Under the pieces are notes generated by a model. The model was not told where the DNA came from and did no database searches. It saw only the letters and a list, made by a program, of their open reading frames with translations. A program made the position numbers and the translations under genes. DNA of 41,894 nt from Psychromonas arctica DSM 14288 (GTDB lineage: Bacteria; Pseudomonadota; Gammaproteobacteria; Enterobacterales; Psychromonadaceae), in the NCBI RefSeq assembly GCF_000482725.1, contig NZ_AXWP01000051.1, forward strand, positions 10,884-52,777, written 5' to 3'. This document shows positions 9,708-17,235 of this stretch, piece after piece. Each line of letters begins with the position of its first letter. Within the stretch, counting starts at the first letter, position 1.

Positions 9708-9735
9708 ATTATAGGGCAATGACATAACCTGTCAA
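9708..9735 (-). promoter_or_regulatory. Sigma70 promoter of the btuBFCD operon
   Basis: The minus strand shows a perfect -35 TTGACA (9735-9730) and a perfect -10 TATAAT (9713-9708) with a 16-base spacer. Predicted transcription starts near 9701, at the 5' edge of the riboswitch. Confidence 0.85.
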
Positions 9736-9894
9736 TTATTGCGAGGTGTTTTATTAGTTTTATTTTTTTATTAAATGTTGGCTTTCAAATAACTCACATC
9801 GCTAGCTAATAAGTGCTTAGAGCATAAGGGGAACTTATGAACGAGGCATACTTAAAGGTATTAAATTAGCCTTAATCTAAATTTTGAGTATCTA

Positions 9895-9941
9895 TTGACG
9901 CACACAGCAGTATCTTGTATCTTTGATATTGCATACAATAT
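9895..9941 (+). promoter_or_regulatory. Promoter and palindromic operator before the lyase gene
   Basis: TTGACG (9895-9900) and TATCTT (9918-9923) with a 17-base spacer form a plausible sigma70 promoter. Directly downstream lies ATATTGCATACAATAT (9926-9941), with 6-base inverted arms around CATA. It resembles the short palindromes bound by GntR/FadR-type regulators of catabolic genes and would overlap the transcription start. No regulator gene is present nearby. Confidence 0.4.
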
Positions 9942-10110
9942 ACAGTATTCGAAATGCAGGTTGCAAAGTAGCTATTTGCTATTAGTCATTAGAAATAGAT
10001 AGCTAAAGTCCTAATTATTTAAGTAAAAGATTGAGACTATTTTGAGCTTTGCTGAAACTTAAATTATTTTAAAAATTTTAATAATAAACTCATTAACAAA
10101 GGATTAAAAA

Positions 10111-11070
10111 ATGAATAAAGATATTTTTTATGGCGTAATACCTGCTCTTATGACCCCTTGTAAAGACGATCGCACACCTGATTTTGATGCTCTGGTAAAA
10201 AAAGGCTTGGAAATGATATCGGCTGGAATGTCTGCTGTTGTTTATTGTGGTTCTATGGGGGATTGGCCTTTATTGACTGACGCTGAGCGTATGGAAGGTG
10301 TTGAGCGTCTTGTTGATGCTGGTGTACCAGTTATGGTGGGAACTGGAGCTATTAATACCAAATCAGCTGTAGCCCATGCTGCTCATGCTGAGAAAGTCGG
10401 AGCTGCAGGGCTAATGGTGATCCCTCGTGTGCTATCCCGAGGTTCAGTGATCACAGCACAAAAAAATCACTTTAAAGCGATTTTATCTGCGGCTCCATCA
10501 ATACCAGCTATCATTTATAATAGTCCTGTATATGGCTATGAAACTAAAGCTGATTTATTTTTCTCTCTTCGAGAAGAGCACAAAAATCTGATCGGTTTTA
10601 AAGAGTTTGGTACTAAAGAAGCTATGCGCTATGCTGCTGAAAATATTACTTCTAAAGATGAAGAAGTTTTATTGATGGTGGGTGTCGACACAAGGGTTTT
10701 TCATGGTTTCGTAAATTGTGGTGCTACAGGTTCAATCACTGGAATAGGAACCGCGCTTCCAAAAGAGGTTCTTTTACTTACTCGGTTGTCTATGTTGGCA
10801 GCTGAAGGGCATACAGAAGCTCGTATTCGAGCACAAGAACTTGAAGAGGCGATTGCAGTCTTAGCGAGTTTTGATGAAGGTCCTGAACTTGTTCTATTTT
10901 TTAAATACCTCTTAGTATTGAATGGTGAAAAAGAATATGACCTCCATTTTAATGAATCAGATAAACTAAATGCTGAGCAGCGCGGATATTGTGAAAAACA
11001 GTATAAGTTATTTAAACAATGGTTTGCTCAATGGGTCAAACAAGGTGGAGTTATTGCTGAATGTCGTTAA
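10111..11070 (+). CDS. DHDPS/NAL superfamily lyase, hydroxyproline-pathway-like
   Basis: A 319-residue TIM-barrel protein of the dihydrodipicolinate synthase/N-acetylneuraminate lyase superfamily. The Schiff-base lysine is in GFKEFG (Lys164), the catalytic tyrosine in IIYNSP (Tyr136), and the usual GTTGE loop is changed to CGSMGDW (46-52). It is therefore unlikely to be DapA. Its overall pattern (PALMTPC, NPVDTRVFHGFVNCGATGSITG-like region, FDEGPELVLFFKYL) recalls proteins found in hydroxyproline clusters, where members of this superfamily act as 1-pyrroline-4-hydroxy-2-carboxylate deaminases. The next gene encodes a possible cyclic-imine reductase, which supports that pathway. The exact substrate is my inference. 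AAAGGA lies upstream of the ATG. Confidence 0.7.
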   Translation: MNKDIFYGVIPALMTPCKDDRTPDFDALVKKGLEMISAGMSAVVYCGSMGDWPLLTDAERMEGVERLVDAGVPVMVGTGAINTKSAVAHAAHAEKVGAAGLMVIPRVLSRGSVITAQKNHFKAILSAAPSIPAIIYNSPVYGYETKADLFFSLREEHKNLIGFKEFGTKEAMRYAAENITSKDEEVLLMVGVDTRVFHGFVNCGATGSITGIGTALPKEVLLLTRLSMLAAEGHTEARIRAQELEEAIAVLASFDEGPELVLFFKYLLVLNGEKEYDLHFNESDKLNAEQRGYCEKQYKLFKQWFAQWVKQGGVIAECR

Positions 11071-11192
11071 AAAGCTAATCTAAAATATTAACTTTTTGGA
11101 GTATGGCTTGAGACCCTAATACTTAAGCCTTAAACCAACTCTACATACTAAGTTCTATGACTTAAAGTGACCCCTATAAAATTGGAGGATAT

Positions 11193-12212
11193 ATGAGTGA
11201 TAATGTTAGTTTAAGCTTGACTGATATTCGCCAACTCAGTGAACAGATATTAAGACACAATGGTTTTAATCAAGATCACGCCAGAGCTATTGCGGATATT
11301 ATCTATACATGTCAACGAGACGATTGCCACTCACATGGCCTTTATCGACTACTTATGTGTGTGGAAAGTATTAAATCAGGGCGTGTGAAAGGTGACGCGA
11401 TACCAACCATCAGCGATGTCAGCTCTTCTATTGTAAAGGTGAATGCAAACCACGGTATTTCGCTACTCGCCTTGCATGCCGCTCTTCCTTTACTGATAGA
11501 CAAAACAAAAAAAAATGGTATCGCTGCATTAGCAATTAATCGTTGCTATCATTTTTCAGCATTATGGCCCGAGGTGGAAAAATTGTCTGAAGCTGGATTG
11601 GTTGCTATTGCTATGGTGCCTAGTCATGCCTGGGTGGCTCCAGCTGGAGGTACTAAGGGATTATTAGGAACTAACCCATTGGCATTTAGTTGGCCTCGTA
11701 ATGGCAAGCATCCATTTACCTTTGATTTTGCAACTAGCCAGTTTTCTAGAGGTGAGATCGAGTTATATCGACGAGCTGGAAGATCATTACCAGATGGTGT
11801 CGCAATAGACAAAAATGGAAACCCAACGATTGATGCTGAAGAGGCGATTGATGGTGCTATGTTGACATTTGGTGGATATAAAGGTTCCGCATTATCTATC
11901 ATGATTGAGTTATTAGCAGGTCCTTTAATAGACGATCTTACTAGTAAAGAAAGCATGGCTTTTGCCGAGGGCATACCAGAGGCTCCTTTTCATGGAGAGA
12001 TCTTAATTGCTTTAGACCCTAACTTATTGAGTGGAGGAAATGTAATTGTAAATGATGAAAGAGCTGAACGTCTATTTGCTGATATTGTAGCTCAGGGGGC
12101 ACGTCTACCTTCACAAAGACGCTATGCAGCAAGGGAACGCAATATTAAAAACAACACCGTGTCAATTCCTAAAGATCTACATGATGATCTTTTGAAATTA
12201 CTTGAAAATTAG
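11193..12212 (+). CDS. Ldh2/malate-lactate dehydrogenase family reductase
   Basis: A 339-residue NAD(P)H-dependent oxidoreductase of the malate/L-lactate dehydrogenase (Ldh2) family. It shows the conserved catalytic histidine in CHSHGLYR (about 45-52), the cofactor motif LLGTNPLAFSWPR and the C-terminal GGYKGSALSIMIELLAGPL. Within this family the closest pattern I recall is delta1-piperideine/delta1-pyrroline-2-carboxylate reductase, which reduces cyclic imines made from D-lysine, D-proline or 3-hydroxyproline; malate or ureidoglycolate dehydrogenase are less likely alternatives. It follows the lyase gene by 122 bases with its own GGAGG site. The gap has no gene and only an imperfect stem near 11106-11133. 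Confidence 0.75.
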   Translation: MSDNVSLSLTDIRQLSEQILRHNGFNQDHARAIADIIYTCQRDDCHSHGLYRLLMCVESIKSGRVKGDAIPTISDVSSSIVKVNANHGISLLALHAALPLLIDKTKKNGIAALAINRCYHFSALWPEVEKLSEAGLVAIAMVPSHAWVAPAGGTKGLLGTNPLAFSWPRNGKHPFTFDFATSQFSRGEIELYRRAGRSLPDGVAIDKNGNPTIDAEEAIDGAMLTFGGYKGSALSIMIELLAGPLIDDLTSKESMAFAEGIPEAPFHGEILIALDPNLLSGGNVIVNDERAERLFADIVAQGARLPSQRRYAARERNIKNNTVSIPKDLHDDLLKLLEN

Positions 12213-12301
12213 TAGATTAAAATCACTGCCATGATAATGCTAATTGTTATGGGGAACTATGTTTACAAGTATTTTTGCAGTATCTGGTGAATGATTAGAG
12301 A

Positions 12302-12463
12302 ATGGTTTATGAATTAAATATGAGCATTTATGGTTTAATCTTTCTATTAATGGTAGTGGTTTTTGTGGCAGATTTTGTGTTGGACTGGATTTCAGTTGTA
12401 TTGATTTTTGTACCAATCTTTACATCCCTGGCACTATCTATTTTCTATTTAAACAGCCCGTGA
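12302..12463 (+). pseudogene. Fragment of a TRAP transporter large permease (DctM)
   Basis: An open frame of 53 codons (ATGs at 12302 and 12320) encodes a hydrophobic segment, YGLIFLLMVVVFVADFVLDW then ISVVLIFVPIFTSL. This matches the DctM helix region usually read as LFxLGFFLDWIEITLIVLPL. The rest of the roughly 430-residue permease is missing, and the frame ends in the palindrome at 12457-12486. It is most likely what remains of a TRAP importer that once served the two catabolic enzymes upstream. The assignment rests on one conserved motif; a chance membrane ORF is possible. Confidence 0.45.
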
Positions 12464-12486
12464 GCCCAATCTCGTTCGTTCACGGG
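12457..12486. repeat. Palindrome, probable end of the IS200/IS605 remnant
   Basis: GCCCGTGA (12457-12464) and TCACGGGC (12479-12486) form a perfect 8-base stem. It lies just beyond the 3' end of the dead tnpA, where IS200/IS605 elements carry the hairpin recognised by TnpA. It also coincides with the end of the TRAP fragment, so it probably marks the element boundary. Confidence 0.5.
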
Positions 12487-12517
12487 CGAGTTAGCGATTA
12501 AACTAAATTCTCTTTAA

Positions 12518-12855
12518 TTATTTAGATGTCTTAATTACTTTTTCAGTTGGCGGCTCTTGTTGGTTTTCGATATACTTTTTAATAACATCTAAATTAGCAG
12601 CTCCACAAGAAACAACGCAGTAAGATGGACTCCCAAAATGATTGCCCCATAATTTACTTTTTACTTGCTGCCTGTGATTACGCCTTATCATGTATCAAGA
12701 CTTCACTTTAAGTTTTCCTACTAAGTTAGATACTGCAACCTTTGGGTGGACTGATACCATTAAATGAATGTGATCACCTTCACCTGATAGTTTGGTTTCT
12801 GTCTTCCATGGTTTAGGATTATCCTTTTGATGATTGGTCTTATTATTTTTTGCGT
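12518..12855 (-). pseudogene. tnpA: IS200/IS605 family TnpA (Y1 transposase), decayed
   Basis: Translated on the minus strand, this segment reads KPWKTETKLSGEGDHIHLMV, then a PKVAVSNLVGKLK block, an in-frame stop (TGA at 12697-12695), then KLWGNHFGSPSYCVVSCG and DVIKKYIENQQ, ending at TAA (12520-12518). HIH is the HUH metal motif, and the tyrosine of KYIENQ is the expected Y1 nucleophile. The N-terminal third is missing or unrecognisable upstream of about 12855. With an internal stop and no start it cannot make an active transposase. No tnpB partner is present. Confidence 0.85.
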
Positions 12856-13040
12856 TTATAGTCAATAAATTAGTATTTTGCTATAAAAAATTTTACAATA
12901 AATCTTAAATTGACATTTTTGTAGAGATAATCAACGCAATGTTTTTATTGCCTTATGCTATTTAGCAATTTCACTCTCATTCATCGCTAATATTTATAGG
13001 CGAGCTAGTTTATGCCTAAATAGGCATTTATATCTGTTTT

Positions 13041-13070
13041 AAGACATTCATTTTTATGAATGTCTTTTTT
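13041..13070 (+). terminator. Intrinsic terminator or attenuator in front of ugd
   Basis: AAGACATTCAT (13041-13051) pairs perfectly with ATGAATGTCTT (13056-13066) around a TTTT loop, and the T tract runs to 13070. The ugd Shine-Dalgarno (AGGAA, 13073-13077) follows at once. A smaller palindrome, ATGCCTA/TAGGCAT, precedes it at about 13012-13027. No intact plus-strand gene lies upstream, so this is either the end of a lost gene or a leader attenuator. Confidence 0.7.
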
Positions 13071-13087
13071 GTAGGAATTATTAAAAT

Positions 13088-14254
13088 ATGAAAATTGCCA
13101 TCGCGGGTACCGGTTATGTAGGTCTTTCCAATGCAATGCTTTTAGCACAACACAACGAAGTGATTGCAGTTGATATTGTTGCAGAAAAAATCTCCCTGTT
13201 AAACAATAAGCAGTCACCTATTGCTGATCTTGAAATAGAAGATTTTTTACAAAATAAAGCACTTAACTTTACTGCGACACTTGATAAGCAAGCCGCTTAT
13301 GAAAATGCTGAATTTGTTATCATTGCTACGCCAACCGATTACGATGTTGCAACTAACTATTTTAATACTTCTTCTGTAGAAGCTGTGATTAAAGATGTAA
13401 TGAGCATTAATCCTGACGCGATCATGATTATTAAGTCGACGGTTCCTGTTGGTTACACGCAGGGTATTAAGCAAACAATGGAGTGTGATAATATTATATT
13501 CTCTCCTGAGTTTTTACGGGAAGGTCGCGCTTTATATGATAATTTACATCCTTCTCGTATTATAGTTGGTGAGCAAAGTGAACGTGCAAAGGTATTTGCA
13601 AACTTACTAGTACAAGGCGCGATAAAAGAAAATATCGATGTGTTATTTACTGACTCAACCGAAGCGGAAGCTGTAAAGCTATTTTCTAATACCTACCTTG
13701 CTCTACGTGTTGCTTACTTTAATGAATTGGATACTTATGCTGAATCGCATGGATTAAACTCTCGTCAAATTATCGAAGGGGTAAGTTTAGATCCGCGTAT
13801 TGGCAATCACTATAATAACCCTTCTTTTGGTTATGGTGGATACTGTTTACCAAAAGATACCAAACAACTACGAGCTAACTTTGCAGACGTACCCAATAAT
13901 TTGATCGGCGCAATCGTTGATGCCAATACCACTCGTAAAGATTTTGTTGCGGATTCAATTATCGCTAAAAAACCTAAAATAGTGGGAATTTACAGACTGA
14001 TAATGAAATCTGGGTCTGATAATTTCCGCGCATCTTCAATTCAAGGGATCATGAAACGCATTAAAGCGAAAGGCATTGAGGTGGTCATTTATGAACCTGT
14101 TTTTGAGGGAGATGCCTTTTTCAATTCTACTGTTTATAAAGATTTAGCTGAATTTAAAAATATTGCCGATGTGATTGTCTCTAATCGCATGAGTGATGAG
14201 TTAGATGATGTCGCTGACAAAGTTTATACGCGAGATTTATTCGGGGCTGATTAA
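13088..14254 (+). CDS. ugd: UDP-glucose 6-dehydrogenase
   Basis: A cytosolic enzyme that oxidises UDP-glucose twice with NAD to give UDP-glucuronate, a precursor of capsule, exopolysaccharide and modified LPS sugars. The 388-residue length matches the short bacterial Ugd class. The N-terminal Rossmann motif is [17 protein letters not shown]. The catalytic cysteine is Cys253 in [15 protein letters not shown], and KSTVPVGYT and [20 protein letters not shown] are conserved substrate-site blocks. It is followed by glmM and wecA, consistent with a glycan precursor neighbourhood, but each gene seems to have its own signals. The strong hairpin in its leader suggests conditional read-through. Confidence 0.95.
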   Translation: MKIAIAGTGYVGLSNAMLLAQHNEVIAVDIVAEKISLLNNKQSPIADLEIEDFLQNKALNFTATLDKQAAYENAEFVIIATPTDYDVATNYFNTSSVEAVIKDVMSINPDAIMIIKSTVPVGYTQGIKQTMECDNIIFSPEFLREGRALYDNLHPSRIIVGEQSERAKVFANLLVQGAIKENIDVLFTDSTEAEAVKLFSNTYLALRVAYFNELDTYAESHGLNSRQIIEGVSLDPRIGNHYNNPSFGYGGYCLPKDTKQLRANFADVPNNLIGAIVDANTTRKDFVADSIIAKKPKIVGIYRLIMKSGSDNFRASSIQGIMKRIKAKGIEVVIYEPVFEGDAFFNSTVYKDLAEFKNIADVIVSNRMSDELDDVADKVYTRDLFGAD

Positions 14255-14338
14255 AGGCTGCTGACTTTTATATCTAATTTATTTGAACCTAACTTATTTA
14301 AACCAATTTATTAATAAACCGAATAATGGATTATAACA

Positions 14339-15685
14339 ATGACTAGAAAATATTTTGGCACTGATGGTGTCCGTGGCAAGGTAGGGGAGTATCCAATTAC
14401 TCCTGATTTTGCATTAAAACTTGGCTGGGCTGCGGGAAGAGTATTATCTCGCCTTGGCACAAAAAAAGTCATTATTGGTAAAGATACACGTATTTCTGGC
14501 TATATGCTTGAGTCTGCTTTAGAAGCTGGCTTGTCGGCTGCTGGTATTAGCGCTGTATTAACTGGGCCGTTGCCAACTCCTGCTGTAGCTTACTTAACGA
14601 AAACTTTCCGTGCTGAAGCTGGTGTAGTGATCAGTGCTTCTCATAATCCCTATTACGATAATGGGATCAAATTCTTTTCAGCGTCTGGTGAAAAATTATC
14701 GGATGAGATTGAATTAGCGATTGAAGCCGAACTAGATAAACCAATGGGCTGTGTCAGTTCTGAATTGCTAGGAAAAGCATCGAGAATGCAAGGTGCAGCG
14801 GATCGTTATATTGAGTTTTGCAAGGGCACATTCCCTTCTGCATTATCATTATCTGGCCTTAAGTTAGTTGTTGATTGCGCGAATGGAGCTGCATACCACA
14901 TTGCTCCTTCTGTTTTTGATGAACTCGGTGCAGAAGTCATTGCTATTGGCAACAAACCTGATGGTTTTAATATCAATGATAAGTGTGGTGCAACATCACT
15001 TGGGTTATTGCAAAAAACGGTACTTGAAAACAAGGCTGATTTAGGGATTGCACTTGATGGTGATAGTGACCGAATCATGATGGTTGATAGCCAAGGTAAT
15101 ATTGCAGATGGTGACCAGTTGCTTTATATCTTAGCAAAACAGGCACTTATTAATGGGCAACTTAAAGGTGGCGTAGTAGGCACCTTGATGTCAAATATGG
15201 GGCTTGAAGTAGCCCTTGGTAAATTAGGTATTCCGTTTGTACGCGCTGGTGTTGGTGACCGTTACGTGATGGAACAGTTGCTGCAACGTGAGTGGTGGTT
15301 AGGTGGTGAAAACTCTGGTCATGTTATTTGCCGACATTTGGTCACCACTGGTGATGCTATTGTTGCGGCATTACAAGTATTAGCCGTGATTAAGCAAAGT
15401 GAAAAAACACTTGAGCAATTACTTGATGATATGCCGATGATGCCGCAAATATTAATTAACGTACGTTTTGCGGGTGATAATCAACCATTAGAAAGCGAAT
15501 TAGTGAAAACAGCGGTTATTGAAGCTGAAAAAGCTTTATTAGTAGGCAGTGATACACCTAAAGGACGTATTTTACTGCGTAAATCTGGTACTGAACCCTT
15601 AATTCGAGTGATGGTTGAAGCTGAGTCGCAAACCTTGGCTGAAACATGGGCTAACCATATTGCAGATGCCGTTAAAGCGGTATAA
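14339..15685 (+). CDS. glmM: Phosphoglucosamine mutase
   Basis: Converts glucosamine-6-phosphate to glucosamine-1-phosphate, the step before UDP-GlcNAc for peptidoglycan and LPS. The 448-residue length is normal. The N-terminus [10 protein letters not shown] is characteristic. The phosphorylated serine is Ser101 in [13 protein letters not shown], the metal loop is [11 protein letters not shown], and the sugar loop is GGENSGHVI. The C-terminal phosphate-binding motif is [14 protein letters not shown]. In many gammaproteobacteria glmM follows ftsH-folP; here it follows ugd instead, so the usual neighbour order is broken. Transcription ends at a strong terminator at 15806-15837. Confidence 0.97.
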   Translation: MTRKYFGTDGVRGKVGEYPITPDFALKLGWAAGRVLSRLGTKKVIIGKDTRISGYMLESALEAGLSAAGISAVLTGPLPTPAVAYLTKTFRAEAGVVISASHNPYYDNGIKFFSASGEKLSDEIELAIEAELDKPMGCVSSELLGKASRMQGAADRYIEFCKGTFPSALSLSGLKLVVDCANGAAYHIAPSVFDELGAEVIAIGNKPDGFNINDKCGATSLGLLQKTVLENKADLGIALDGDSDRIMMVDSQGNIADGDQLLYILAKQALINGQLKGGVVGTLMSNMGLEVALGKLGIPFVRAGVGDRYVMEQLLQREWWLGGENSGHVICRHLVTTGDAIVAALQVLAVIKQSEKTLEQLLDDMPMMPQILINVRFAGDNQPLESELVKTAVIEAEKALLVGSDTPKGRILLRKSGTEPLIRVMVEAESQTLAETWANHIADAVKAV

Positions 15686-15805
15686 AAAGCCTTACTTTTT
15701 TAACTAATTTCATTTTACAGAATGAAAATTAATTTTTTAAATCATTATATTTTCAATTAGTTAATTGTTTAGAGTGAACTTTTTAAGTTAAAAACCGTCA
15801 ATTTG

Positions 15806-15837
15806 AGGCCATTATTTATGCAAATAATGGCCTTTTT
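15806..15837 (+). terminator. Rho-independent terminator after glmM
   Basis: AGGCCATTATTT (15806-15817) pairs with AAATAATGGCCT (15822-15833), a perfect 12-base stem with an ATGC loop, followed by a T run to 15837. Confidence 0.9.
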
Positions 15838-15925
15838 GTTTTAGCTTAAAATGACTTTTTTATGGTAATTTTTGATTAAGTCGGTATCATGCTCACGTTA
15901 TTTTTCTTTTTTAAAGTTGGTTTTT

Positions 15926-17047
15926 ATGATAAATATCTTAATTGATTTAGCATTTATATTTGTTTTTTCAATGACAACGCTATTTGCTTTGCGAAAGTTT
16001 GCTAGGTATATCGGTTTAGTTGATAAGCCGAATGAGCGTAAATTTCATAAAGGTACTATCCCTCTAGTTGGAGGCTTATCTATTTGCCTCTCTATATTAT
16101 ACTTTTTATACAACAACCCAGAAATGCTTCCTTATTCCCATATATATGCACTTTGTATGGCTATTTTAGTTGCTGTTGGTGTAGCAGATGACCGCTGGGA
16201 TATTAGTTTTAGATTACGTTTATTAGTTCAAGCTGGTTTAGCCTTATTGATGATCCACTTTGCTGGGGCTTTACTTACAAACCTTGGTAATATGTTTGGT
16301 TTTGGTGAGGTCTTGTTGCCAAGTGCAATAGCGCAGATAATTACTATATTCGCTGTGATTGGTGCTATTAATGCATTTAATATGGTTGATGGAATTGATG
16401 GTTTATTAGGTGGACTTGCATCGGTAACCTTTGCTGCGTTGGGTGTTATTTTCTATTTACATGGAGAAGCTAATTTAGCTTATTTATGTGCAGTATTTAT
16501 TGTAGCGATGTTGCCATATATATTGTTTAACCTTGGTGCATTTGGCCGTACTCGCAAAGTGTTTATGGGCGATGCAGGCAGTATGTTAATTGGGTTTACT
16601 GTTATTTGGTTATTATTATTAGCCTCGCAGTCGGCTACTGGTGATGCTTCAGAGCAAACGGCAATGCGCGCAGTAACTGCGTTATGGATCATTGGTTTAC
16701 CTTTAAATGATATGGCCGCTATTATGATTAGACGGATACGCCGTGGTGATAGCCCATTTAAACCGGATAGAGAACATTTACATCATATCTGTCAGCGCTT
16801 GGGATTAAATCCAACACAAACTTTATTGGCTATTTGTTTTATGGCTAGCTTGTTTGCTGTTATTGGTATTTATGGTGAGTTAGCTAATGTAGCTGCACCG
16901 ATAATGTTCTATGGATTTATTTTAACGTTTGTTATTTATACGTTATTACTTTCCAATATTTGGAAAATAACAACAAAAATTCGTAGTTATTCCAAATTGA
17001 AACGTATTAAAAAAATTCGTTACAAAAAAGTAAACAGCATTCTTTAA
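15926..17047 (+). CDS. wecA: Undecaprenyl-phosphate GlcNAc-1-phosphate transferase (WecA-like)
   Basis: An integral membrane enzyme of the MraY/WecA family that transfers a sugar-1-phosphate from a UDP-sugar to undecaprenyl phosphate, starting lipid-linked glycans such as O-antigen or ECA. It shows many membrane segments and the family motifs KPNERKFHKG, VGVADDRWDIS (Asp pair), NMVDGIDGL, GDAGSMLIGF and REHLHHICQRLG. I start it at ATG 15926 (373 residues), which removes 18 residues read from an upstream TTG and matches the usual WecA length. GlcNAc is the expected substrate, but related transferases use other HexNAc sugars. It stands alone between two terminators. Confidence 0.88.
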   Translation: MINILIDLAFIFVFSMTTLFALRKFARYIGLVDKPNERKFHKGTIPLVGGLSICLSILYFLYNNPEMLPYSHIYALCMAILVAVGVADDRWDISFRLRLLVQAGLALLMIHFAGALLTNLGNMFGFGEVLLPSAIAQIITIFAVIGAINAFNMVDGIDGLLGGLASVTFAALGVIFYLHGEANLAYLCAVFIVAMLPYILFNLGAFGRTRKVFMGDAGSMLIGFTVIWLLLLASQSATGDASEQTAMRAVTALWIIGLPLNDMAAIMIRRIRRGDSPFKPDREHLHHICQRLGLNPTQTLLAICFMASLFAVIGIYGELANVAAPIMFYGFILTFVIYTLLLSNIWKITTKIRSYSKLKRIKKIRYKKVNSIL

Positions 17048-17075
17048 ATGCTATTTATTTTTTGATATCTATACT

Positions 17076-17103
17076 ACGCGGCATATTAGCCGCGTTTTTT
17101 TTA
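17076..17103 (+). terminator. Rho-independent terminator after wecA
   Basis: ACGCGGC (17076-17082) pairs with GCCGCGT (17089-17095), followed by eight T residues. It isolates wecA from htpG. Confidence 0.88.
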
Positions 17104-17154
17104 TTAAAAATTCCTTTGGATAGTATAGAACTTTTAAAAAAATTGTTTTTAGCT

Positions 17155-17182
17155 CTTGAAATCAATCTAAGTGTCTCCATCT
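17155..17182 (+). promoter_or_regulatory. Sigma32-type heat-shock promoter of htpG
   Basis: CTTGAAA (17155-17161), a 13-base spacer and CTCCATCT (17175-17182) fit the RpoH consensus CTTGAA-N13/14-CCCCAT-T. It lies 53 bases before the htpG ATG, which is a known member of the sigma32 regulon. Confidence 0.75.
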
Positions 17183-17235
17183 CTTAATTATCTAAGTAAC
17201 ACCAATAACCACTTGTTTAAGAGAGAAATAGAAAT

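Noticed and set aside
12900-13088. JUMPstart/ops element for RfaH before ugd
   Set aside because: I found no GGCGGTAGC core or anything close to it, so only the hairpin is reported.
13005-13217. 70-residue minus-strand ORF over the ugd start
   Set aside because: It is antisense to ugd and its terminator, with no ribosome site or recognisable motif.
15872-15925. TTG start extending WecA by 18 residues
   Set aside because: The added residues are not membrane-like and do not fit the family's N-terminus. ATG 15926 gives the normal length.
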